Shown piece after piece: positions 57,806 through 64,000 of a DNA stretch of 64,000 nucleotides; the first letter of the stretch is position 1; each line of letters begins with the position of its first letter. Source of the stretch: Sphingomonadaceae bacterium PASS1 (GTDB taxonomy: Bacteria > Pseudomonadota > Alphaproteobacteria > Sphingomonadales > Sphingomonadaceae). Both the position numbers and the translations under genes were made by a program. The stretch is taken from contig NKIR01000010.1 in assembly GCA_002255985.1 (NCBI GenBank), forward strand, positions 48,248 through 112,247, read 5' to 3'. Under the pieces are notes generated by a model that worked only from the letters and a program-made list of their open reading frames with translations, was not told the DNA's origin and ran no database searches.

Positions 57806-58208
57806 CAAACTCTTCCGCGTCAGCTGCGCCGACACTACCCTTAGCTGTCACGGGCCAAGCTAAAGCCACGCAATCCTCAAACCCCTCTGGAAAGGTGCGA
57901 TAGGGGCGATACCAACTGTGGTGGTCAAAAACGTCTGAGGCAAATTCATCAATTCGGTCGTGGAGAAGTTTGAGTTGATCCGGCCAAAGAATGCCCCAGT
58001 GCCGAGCGACAAGCTTCCTGAGCAGGGACGGGGTGACCGGAAACGGAATGTTGAACCGTTTAGGCGGGTCTAACGGGAAGGCGATGGTGAGTTCGATCGT
58101 GGGGCCTTTATGCACTTTGAGTTGGCGACCGGACCATACTGGCCGGTCAGGAGCAAAACCTGAGATCGCTATCACACAATGGTCAAAATGCAGCTTGTAG
58201 CGGCTCAT
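57786..58208 (-). CDS. Hypothetical protein
   Basis: A 140-residue cytoplasmic protein with no signal peptide or membrane segment. It begins MSRYKLHFDHCVIAISGFAP and has PVTPSLLRKLVARHWGILWP and VFDHHSWYRPYRTFPEGFED. No family is recognised. The start at 58208 (or 58217) is uncertain. It is upstream of mcrB on the same strand, with a 245-base gap. Confidence 0.6.
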   Translation of the reverse strand: MSRYKLHFDHCVIAISGFAPDRPVWSGRQLKVHKGPTIELTIAFPLDPPKRFNIPFPVTPSLLRKLVARHWGILWPDQLKLLHDRIDEFASDVFDHHSWYRPYRTFPEGFEDCVALAWPVTAKGSVGAADAEEFVRSWFP

Positions 58209-58336
58209 AATTGGCACCGACGCGTAGTTCCATTGGCAACATTAGGTGACATTTGACGTACCTCAAGCCCATACAAGCGCGAGGATGAGGCAGAGACTGA
58301 GGGCGTTTTTAAATTCGCCTGACCCCTGAATGAGTT

Positions 58337-58430
58337 GGACCGAAAAGACCGAAAGAGAAGAAAGGGACTTTTCGGTCCAGCGGACCGAGACCGAAAAGAC
58401 CGGGCCCCCTTAAGGGGCCGGTCTTCGGTC
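58337..58430. repeat. GACCGAAAAG repeat cluster with hairpins
   Basis: GGACCGAAAAG at 58337-58347 and its exact inverse CTTTTCGGTCC at 58368-58378 form an 11-bp inverted repeat. GGTCCAGCGGACC at 58374-58386 is a small hairpin. GACCGAAAAGACCG at 58389 and its near inverse ending CTTCGGTC at 58430 form a long GC-rich hairpin around CCCCCTTAAGGGG. The block lies 16 bases after the RepA-like gene. It may be a terminator or part of a replication origin. Confidence 0.7.
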
Positions 58431-58446
58431 AGCTTAATTTTGGTTT

Positions 58447-59976
58447 TTATAACCACAACCATTCCTCCCCATCATTATCCAGCCCACGCCGCAGATGGGC
58501 ACTTTCAACCAACCCTTGCACCGCTTCCCGTGCGCGAGGCTTACGACGCTTAACTGCAATGCCTACCATAGCCACCGCAGCTGCATCGACAGCATCCTCA
58601 AACATTAGGCATTGAACCTGTGACCCAGCCCCAGCCATTCCCAAAGTAGATGACGTGCTAAGCGCACTGCGAACGGCAGCAAGCGCAGACTTTTGGTTCT
58701 TGCCTGTAGGCGGTGGCTGACGGAAGATTGCCGCCGTATCAGGCCCAACGGCGCAGCTTGTTATAGGGTCACCATCAGCATCCTTACCGAGGTCGATAAC
58801 ATTTAGTTGGAACGCCACGCGCTTGCCGTCTTCGCCGTCTTTCACCTTTGCTGCGGACCATGTGCGGCCCATAGCGTTACGTTCCACCTCGATAGCCCCG
58901 TCTAGTGCAGCAAAGAGCGAACTGTGCCCCCTGAGGCCCTTGGAAGTGTCTTTACCGGTGTGGTGTACTATCAGAACCAAACCGCCTGTAATCTCCTGTA
59001 GGCGCTTCATACCGGCCAGTATGCGCCCCATGTCCTGACTAGAGTTTTCATCAAGCCCCGGCGCTGCCCGGTTAAGCGTGTCAATGATCACCACGCCCCC
59101 CTTGGGGAGGATCGAGCCAAGGTCTTCGACCTGCTGGTGGTCAGCCAGTTCAAACGGCTGCGCTATGGCTTTAAAGTTCGCCGGTATGTTGACCTTGTTA
59201 TGGACTTCATATGCCTCAACGCGATTACGCAGACTGGCTTCACTCTCAAGTATTACATAGGTCACAGCACAAGCGAAAACGCGGTTACCGAACCAAGTAT
59301 TACCCAGTGCGATAGATATCCCGGCGTCAATGCCCAGATACGACTTACCCGACCCACTTGGCCCGTACAGGGCAGCTATGCCGGTTTCTGGAAGCAGATA
59401 CTTTATGCGCCAGCGCAGCGGTGGCTGCGCCATGATCGCATTGCGGTCAAGAAGGTTAAAGCGGTTGTTGTTAGGGCTGGACGGCGGCGATGTTGCAGGC
59501 GCCAATGAAGGTGTGTTTGCTTGCTGCCAACCAAAGTACTGCGCCAACTTGTAAACCGAGCCTATAGTAACAGGTTTTGGGTGCGACGGGTCATAACCAG
59601 CCCAAGCCTTATCGAAGCCGCTGCCATCAAGATAACGTGGACTTTGTTTGGACCAGTTGCGCACCACGTCTTCACCCGCTGGACCAAACTCACGCCTGAC
59701 CGCGAAGATAACACCGAGCCAATACTCATTGGACGGCGTGCCGTCTGGGTTGAAGATAGAACCAGAGCCTCGGAGGGCGTCTGGTGAGACGAATGCAAGC
59801 GCCTCCTCTAGCTTCGGGAGTTCCGAGTCGATGCCCTTTTGTATGGCGGCGGCTAGCGGTGACGGGCGCCCCGTGGAAGAAGGACCAAAACTGCCCGCTA
59901 TGCCTTTTGGTGTTGGCATAGCGGGAGTTAATTCGGCCACCATCTGCTTAAGCGCAGATGCTGACAGCGGTTTCAT
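58447..59976 (-). CDS. RepA-like AAA ATPase/helicase with PriCT-type domain
   Basis: A 509-residue RecA-fold ATPase of the RepA/AAA_25 kind, a hexameric helicase type used by plasmids and integrative elements. The N-terminal region (EYWLGVIFAVRREFGPAGED, SGFDKAWAGYDPSHPKPVTI) resembles PriCT-2 domains. Motifs are IAALYGPSGSGKSYLGIDAG (Walker A), GGVVIIDTLNRAAPGLDENS (Walker B) and LVLIVHHTGKDTSKGLRGHS. A short C-terminal helical part follows. Its ATG overlaps the primase stop (ATGA). Confidence 0.85.
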   Translation of the reverse strand: MKPLSASALKQMVAELTPAMPTPKGIAGSFGPSSTGRPSPLAAAIQKGIDSELPKLEEALAFVSPDALRGSGSIFNPDGTPSNEYWLGVIFAVRREFGPAGEDVVRNWSKQSPRYLDGSGFDKAWAGYDPSHPKPVTIGSVYKLAQYFGWQQANTPSLAPATSPPSSPNNNRFNLLDRNAIMAQPPLRWRIKYLLPETGIAALYGPSGSGKSYLGIDAGISIALGNTWFGNRVFACAVTYVILESEASLRNRVEAYEVHNKVNIPANFKAIAQPFELADHQQVEDLGSILPKGGVVIIDTLNRAAPGLDENSSQDMGRILAGMKRLQEITGGLVLIVHHTGKDTSKGLRGHSSLFAALDGAIEVERNAMGRTWSAAKVKDGEDGKRVAFQLNVIDLGKDADGDPITSCAVGPDTAAIFRQPPPTGKNQKSALAAVRSALSTSSTLGMAGAGSQVQCLMFEDAVDAAAVAMVGIAVKRRKPRAREAVQGLVESAHLRRGLDNDGEEWLWL

Positions 59977-60677
59977 CCGAGGACTTCCGCCATCCGATAT
60001 TTGCGATCTTCAGTTTCCAAGCCCTTCCGGGCAATTGTACCGGGCACTTTAGTAATGCGCGAAGCGTTGTAGACGCTGGTATCGATTTTGATGTCCGCGG
60101 TATCATGCTTCCGTGCAAGGCCGAGAAGAAAATTCCTACAAACTGATTTTTCATCTTCATCGTTTGGTACGTCATCTAGCGGGAAGTAGATGTGCACCCC
60201 GTTGCCAGAGCAAACTACCATAGGTTCTAAGTCGTTATCATAGAAATAGGGTCCCTCGATGTTAACACAGCCAAAGTCGTAGATATCTTCCATTTCGTCT
60301 TGAGCAGCTGGCTGGTCAGTTACCGCGCGGTCGATATCGACCAATAGGAGCCGACGGCACTTGATGTCTGCATCTTTTACAGCAAGCCCGTTGTATTCAT
60401 CCCCAGCAAAGGTTGGGCTAATCGGGTTCTTCACGATATAAATGTTATAGCCAATGTGGTTAAGGCGGATGGCCGCTTGCTCAAATGCTTTTTGGCGGTC
60501 AACCAAGTTCGGATATGTCGCCGCATTGAACGTAATGTTTTTTACAGGCTTACTGCTCGGCACGCCCTTCGGCCAGATTGCCCGCAAAGATATGGGCGCG
60601 TCTTGGTCGATCTTGAAGATAGTCCACATTTCCGAAATGGCAGCCTGCTGCTGCGCTAGAATTGGAGGGAACATCAT
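59973..60677 (-). CDS. Archaeo-eukaryotic-type primase domain protein
   Basis: A 234-residue protein with AEP-primase motifs: LLLVDIDRA (motif I, DxD), GNGVHIYFPLD (motif II, with His) and IDTSVYNASRITKVPGTIAR (motif III region). It would make primers for the element's own replication with the downstream RepA-like helicase. The ATG at 60677 overlaps the alpA stop by one base and has GGGGGAC upstream, so it is preferred to the ATG at 60716. Confidence 0.8.
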   Translation of the reverse strand: MMFPPILAQQQAAISEMWTIFKIDQDAPISLRAIWPKGVPSSKPVKNITFNAATYPNLVDRQKAFEQAAIRLNHIGYNIYIVKNPISPTFAGDEYNGLAVKDADIKCRRLLLVDIDRAVTDQPAAQDEMEDIYDFGCVNIEGPYFYDNDLEPMVVCSGNGVHIYFPLDDVPNDEDEKSVCRNFLLGLARKHDTADIKIDTSVYNASRITKVPGTIARKGLETEDRKYRMAEVLG

Positions 60678-60922
60678 TATACGTCCCCCCGGCTGCTGTT
60701 TTGGGTTGTCAGGCACTTAGACTGCCAACGGCGAATATCCCCTACCTGCCAAGCCGTAATGTTGTCGGACAACTTAGTCGGTGGTGGGAATTCGCCGCGC
60801 TTCACTTTGCGCCAAATGGTCGATGCTGAAAACGGGGTAAGCCGTGTATCAATCATCTGGTTTAAGCGGATAAAGGCGGAGTCGGGTAGGCCGTCGAAGT
60901 GGGTAGATTTGGTATGCAACAT
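60677..60922 (-). CDS. AlpA-family regulator/excisionase-like protein
   Basis: An 81-residue protein with a winged MerR-like helix-turn-helix typical of AlpA: FSASTIWRKVKRGEFPPPTK followed by LSDNITAWQVGDIRRWQSK. AlpA proteins activate integrase genes or aid excision in P4-like elements. Coupled to the primase by a TAATG overlap. Confidence 0.82.
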   Translation of the reverse strand: MLHTKSTHFDGLPDSAFIRLNQMIDTRLTPFSASTIWRKVKRGEFPPPTKLSDNITAWQVGDIRRWQSKCLTTQNSSRGDV

Positions 60923-60987
60923 GTTAGCTCCTGTCGCGTTGCGTTGAAAGGAGCTGCGGTATGCTACACGAGTCGACTGCTAGCCGG

Positions 60988-61650
60988 CTAACGTGCGATA
61001 AATAGTTTTTTCTTCAGGCGGGTAAGCCGCCCACGGATGGCACTGCGTTCGACAACTGCGAAGTCATTGGCGTCATGATCGGTGATTTCGACATCCTCCG
61101 AACCCACGATAATTCTAATACTCCCGCCGAGTTGGGCGTCTTTTTCAATCTCCTGCAACAGCTGCCGCTCGGATAGCTTGGGATTTACAGCCAGTTTACG
61201 CAACACATACCGATTAAATGCGTCTGTTGTGCGGGGGAAAGATGCCCGACGACGCTGTTCGTAGCTTCCATCTCTCTGCATTTCGGTTATCATTGCACGC
61301 ACAAGATCATCAGCTTCATCAATGCCTGCTGGTGCGATGATCACGAGTAGCTCCTGAAATCCTTGGACGTATGTATCCTTACCCGCAGTCCAACAGATTA
61401 TGTTGCTTAGGAAAGCATGGTGGAACGCAGTTTTTTCGCTCAGCTGGCCATGGAGTATGCCTCTGCGCTTTCGCTCCAATGCTAAAAACCCATGCATAAT
61501 TTCTAACGCAGCGAACTTGTAGGGGCGCCCGTTACTTATATCTTGCACTGCATTTAAAACAGAGCCCTGCATGCGAGATTTCAAAAACGAAGCAGGGTAC
61601 AAATCCAATAATCTTTTTGCACTTTGCAATGCTTCATTAATCCGATCCAT
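60988..61650 (-). CDS. Hypothetical island protein
   Basis: A 220-residue mostly helical soluble protein starting MDRINEALQSAKRLLDLYPA, with RKRRGILHGQLSEKTAFHHA, a central hydrophobic LIVIIAP-like stretch (FQELLVIIAPAGIDEADDLV) and a basic end RSAIRGRLTRLKKKLFIAR. Its start lies inside the integrase 3' end (14-base overlap), so it is translated from the integrase transcript. No family is recognised. Confidence 0.65.
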   Translation of the reverse strand: MDRINEALQSAKRLLDLYPASFLKSRMQGSVLNAVQDISNGRPYKFAALEIMHGFLALERKRRGILHGQLSEKTAFHHAFLSNIICWTAGKDTYVQGFQELLVIIAPAGIDEADDLVRAMITEMQRDGSYEQRRRASFPRTTDAFNRYVLRKLAVNPKLSERQLLQEIEKDAQLGGSIRIIVGSEDVEITDHDANDFAVVERSAIRGRLTRLKKKLFIAR

Positions 61651-62896
61651 GAGGCACCCCCGATATACATGTACCTGCGCGGTCTATCCAATCAGCAACG
61701 TCTTGTAGCACTACCGCATGCTCGGTTTCATATCGACTCTTGTTGTACCCAGCGACGAGTTGCCCCCCAAGGTTTGCATGCCCTAAAACAACAGATACCA
61801 CGTGAGGTGCAGCACCAGTTTCGCCCGCCAGTGTGGCCGTCGTGCGGCGCAGCGCGTGTGCGGACCATCCATCAACGCCAGACTTTTTGAAGTTGGCTTT
61901 CAACCAACGGTCCCAGTTATCCAGCTTCCCGCCTTTCTGACCGACAAAAACCATATCTCCCGGCGCAATCTGATCGCCATTACCTTCCAACTGCCGACGT
62001 GATAGTTCTGCGGCCCTAATTTCTTCGAGTAGCAATAGTGCCTGTCGGGATAACGGGATGGACATCGCTCCCTTGGGCGTCACCCTGCGCTTCGTTTGCA
62101 GCCTCGTGTCTTTTCGCGCCTCCCCGGGTATTGTCCAGATAGCATTCGCGACATCAAACTGCCCCCACGTTGCGTTGCTGGCTTCATTAAGACGCACACC
62201 TGTTAACAAAATCATCCGGCAGCAGCGTCCATAGGGGTCAGTAAATGTAGGTAGAAGGCTGGCAAGATCATCGTCTGTTAAAACTCTTTGCTTGGGCGCG
62301 TCTTGCATTGGCTTTTCAATATCAAACACACCTTGCATTAAACTGCGCTTAAGCGCCCACTTTACGAGAGGTTTAACGTAACCGACTGCCCGTGCAGCCG
62401 CCACCTTTGCACCATACGCATCAACAGCACGTTGCAGGTCAGATGAAGTAATGTCTTTTGCTGGACGCTTAAGGTGGGCGGCAAGCACCTGCTTGATCCG
62501 CTTCGTCTGCTCGGCCTTACTTTTTAAACCTGCGCCATTTCCATCGGCAAAGTATGCGTCGATAACTGCTTCGAACGTGCCAATTCCCAATTTCGCTGAA
62601 ACAGCCGTCGAGCGTTGCTCTCGCTTTTCCGCTGTAGGGTCACCACCATCATTAATCTGCTGACGCAACGCTGTTGCTCTCTTACGGGCATCAGCAAGAC
62701 CTAGTTCCTTACCCACGTCAAAGCGTCGCATTACGCCATTCGCCCTGATATTAAGTGACCAAGTCTTCGAGCCTGTAGGCGTCACCCTCAAACGCAAACC
62801 AGCGACAGCCCCGTCGACTAATTCAATCGTCTTGGTAGGGTCAGGTTTTATCTTAGCGAACGCAACAGCCGTCAGCGCGGGAACTCGTTTTGCCAT
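61637..62896 (-). CDS. int: Tyrosine integrase (P4-like, DUF4102 N-terminus)
   Basis: The 419-residue recombinase for insertion into tRNA-Lys. The N-terminus has the DUF4102 arm-binding pattern (VDGAVAGLRLRVTPTGSKTW, GKELGLADARKRATALRQQI). The catalytic part shows Arg in MILLTGVRLNEASNATW, HxxR in WSAHALRRTTATL, LGHANLGGQLVAGYNKSRYE with the final His region and a Tyr nucleophile (probably in KSRYET). It starts 157 bases from attR, and one putative arm site lies 11 bases before its start, which suggests self-regulation. Confidence 0.93.
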   Translation of the reverse strand: MAKRVPALTAVAFAKIKPDPTKTIELVDGAVAGLRLRVTPTGSKTWSLNIRANGVMRRFDVGKELGLADARKRATALRQQINDGGDPTAEKREQRSTAVSAKLGIGTFEAVIDAYFADGNGAGLKSKAEQTKRIKQVLAAHLKRPAKDITSSDLQRAVDAYGAKVAAARAVGYVKPLVKWALKRSLMQGVFDIEKPMQDAPKQRVLTDDDLASLLPTFTDPYGRCCRMILLTGVRLNEASNATWGQFDVANAIWTIPGEARKDTRLQTKRRVTPKGAMSIPLSRQALLLLEEIRAAELSRRQLEGNGDQIAPGDMVFVGQKGGKLDNWDRWLKANFKKSGVDGWSAHALRRTTATLAGETGAAPHVVSVVLGHANLGGQLVAGYNKSRYETEHAVVLQDVADWIDRAGTCISGVPHGSD

Positions 62897-62906
62897 ACTT
62901 CATCTC

Positions 62907-62928
62907 AAAAGGTTTCACCTAGGTTTCA
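62907..62928 (+). repeat. Putative integrase arm site, right
   Basis: Exact copy of the 22-bp sequence at 44167-44188 with the double AGGTTTCA unit. It lies between the integrase start and attR. Confidence 0.65.
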
Positions 62929-63052
62929 TAGTGAGTGAGATTGGATGACACAAGGTGCAACAGCATGCTTTATAAAAATGTATTATTTTCAATGTTTATA
63001 TGCTGTATATAGCTATTATGAATGCAGATGACATTCAGTGAAACATACATCC

Positions 63053-63106
63053 CAACTGACTTTTAATCAGTAGGTCGCTGGTTCGAACCCAGCAGGGCTC
63101 ACCATA
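63053..63106 (+). repeat. Right attachment-site repeat
   Basis: A perfect 54-bp copy of 44061-44114. It contains the anticodon arm, T-arm and acceptor 3' strand of tRNA-Lys but no 5' half, so it cannot form a tRNA. It marks the right island boundary. Confidence 0.95.
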
Positions 63107-63244
63107 ATATCCTTATTTTACAAGGATTTATGGGAGTTCAGCCTCCGGTGAAAGTCTCACTCAAAAGGTATAAACAGGTATAAACTGTTTTCGAGAAATG
63201 CAGTTGCAACACGGTCGCATGAATAAGCTGCGCTTAGTGCGCTG

Positions 63245-63733
63245 TTATTTCAGCTCTCTGATTGCAAACTGGCGCAACTCTTGGTGCATCTGGTAGAAGC
63301 CACCGTACCTAAGAAAGCTGACTGGCATAGGCTTCCCAAGCATACCGTTATCAATGGTAATACCCTGCCATTGGAATGGCAGTTTGCTTTGGTCCTCTTT
63401 CCTCACACTAAAGAGGAAATCATGGGCAAGCGTATTTCTGATCGCATTGAAAAACAAAAAGTTTTCCCACTTTTTGAGCTTGAGGAATTGGGAAGTCGCC
63501 TTTGCGTACACCTTAACACGCTCAAAGGATTCAATGCCGAAATATCGAAAATGTGCCATGCAAAACTCTTCGAGCACCAGCTGCTTGTCACTGGGGTTTT
63601 GCAGAAGTGTGCCAACATGATCGAAGTTTAAGGTGAGGCCATCAAACTCTGCTGCTCCACCCTGAAGCAGTTGTGGTGCGTCCGAACGATGTAACATCCC
63701 TGCCGCCGCTAAACCGAGAATCCAGTTATTTTT
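63245..63733 (-). pseudogene. HEPN-like protein gene cut by an IS
   Basis: A frame of about 163 codons. From an internal ATG (63697) it encodes 150 residues, but the frame stays open upstream (KNNWILGLAAAGMLHRSDAP) right up to the IS end at 63734. So the original start was probably lost to the insertion. It has FFNAIRNTLAHDFLF, where RNTLAH fits the R-x4-6-H motif of HEPN RNases. No signal peptide. Whether it still makes a product from 63697 is unknown. Confidence 0.55.
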
Positions 63734-64000
63734 TGTAAGGTTGACGATCTAGCGGGACATCGACTGGGAGAGATTATAGCCTTTCGCGAAGGGCTTCATA
63801 GGGTGTTTTTCCGTTGAAAGCACCGTGCGGTCGGTTGAAGTTGTAGAAGTTCTCCCATTCGATGAGCTTGGCCTCGAGATCGACGTCGCCTTTGTATGAC
63901 AGGAGCTGGTAAAACTCCTGTTGGTCTGAGCGATGGGATCGCTCGACTTTGCCGTTCAGCTGTGGAGTTCCACGTTTGATGTAAGCATGGCGGATGCCCT
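63734..64000 (-). mobile_element. IS481-family insertion sequence (partial)
   Basis: The element end reads TGTAAGGTTGACGATCTAGC at 63734 onward, similar to IS481-type terminal repeats that begin TGT. It is followed by the 3' end of a transposase gene. The rest lies beyond the window. Confidence 0.75.
63774..64000 (-). CDS. IS481-family transposase, C-terminal part
   Basis: The visible 75 residues are the end of an rve-type DDE transposase: GIRHAYIKRGTPQLNGKVER with the catalytic Glu, then SHRSDQQEFYQLLSYKGDVD, EWENFYNFNRPHGAFNGKTP and YEALRERL. The N-terminal part lies outside the window. The stop is at 63774-63776. Confidence 0.88.
   Translation of the reverse strand, partial: GIRHAYIKRGTPQLNGKVERSHRSDQQEFYQLLSYKGDVDLEAKLIEWENFYNFNRPHGAFNGKTPYEALRERL

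Larger units (their letters stand above)
44061..63106. mobile_element. Integrative genomic island in tRNA-Lys
   Basis: A 19 kb element bounded by a perfect 54-bp direct repeat: the tRNA-Lys 3' part at 44061-44114 and a copy at 63053-63106 that lacks the tRNA 5' half. At the right end a tyrosine integrase, an AlpA-type regulator, a primase and a RepA-like ATPase form one minus-strand series. Cargo is a nuclease-helicase, a secreted-protein cluster and McrBC. No relaxase, type IV secretion, capsid or terminase genes were recognised. That suggests a satellite-like or mobilisable element that relies on a helper, which is an inference. Confidence 0.9.

Noticed and set aside
63053..63106. Second tRNA-Lys gene
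   Set aside because: Only the 3' part is present; the acceptor 5' strand and D-arm are missing, so it is an attachment-site copy.
63107..63200. Hairpin ATCCTT/AAGGAT and tandem AGGTATAAAC right of attR
   Set aside because: The stem is only 6 bp and the tandem unit occurs twice; too weak to call a terminator or binding site.

Overview
The window is chromosomal DNA from an alphaproteobacterium, most probably a sphingomonad (Sphingomonadales, of the Sphingopyxis/Sphingorhabdus kind). The signs are a LexA box of the alphaproteobacterial GTTC-N7-GTTC type before recA, the CckA cell-cycle kinase, HdaA, and a circularly permuted two-piece tmRNA. The order is an inference from gene content and protein style; no search was run.

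Positions 1-44112 are dense core genome. The genes, in order, are recA (cut by the window edge), cckA, an M13 peptidase, a DUF2062 protein, smpB, dapA, a lytic transglycosylase, greB, ppk2, aspS, rnd, hdaA with a secreted partner, and purM plus a purN fused to an MmcQ/YjbR domain. Then come ndk, holC and pepA; an envelope and vitamin run lptD-surA-pdxA-rsmA; an arginine succinylation block (M20 hydrolase-astA-astB); and the split ssrA gene. The right part holds a ferredoxin with two tandem cysteine desulfurases, rpiB-glyA, nrdR-trmJ, a chorismate mutase, rpsD, an M28 peptidase, the agmatine-to-putrescine pair aguA/aguB, folK and tRNA-Lys(TTT). Stop/start overlaps of 1-4 bases are common and mark operons. 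SmpB and ssrA, partners in trans-translation, lie at two separate loci here.

Positions 44061-63106 are a 19 kb integrative island inserted at the 3' end of tRNA-Lys. A perfect 54-bp direct repeat bounds it: the 3' part of the tRNA at 44061-44114 and its copy at 63053-63106. At the right end a tyrosine integrase is followed by an unknown protein, an AlpA-type regulator, an archaeo-eukaryotic-type primase and a RepA-like AAA ATPase. This looks like the integration and replication module of a P4-like or satellite-like element; no capsid, relaxase or conjugation genes were seen. The cargo is a nuclease-helicase with four tandem helicase-associated repeats, a McrBC-type restriction pair with an unusually long N-terminal sensor region, and a 6 kb block of secreted proteins. 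Four of these secreted proteins share a short two-cysteine motif (C-x3-[GS]-F-x2-[GK]-[TS]-x2-F-x2-C). A small Cys/His protein gene beside mcrC has two decayed partial copies between the cargo blocks, and a 90-bp imperfect direct repeat flanks the helicase, which suggests cargo was assembled in steps.

Positions 63107-64000, right of the island, hold a truncated HEPN-like gene whose open frame runs straight into the end of an IS481-type insertion sequence that leaves the window. No CRISPR array or rRNA was seen.
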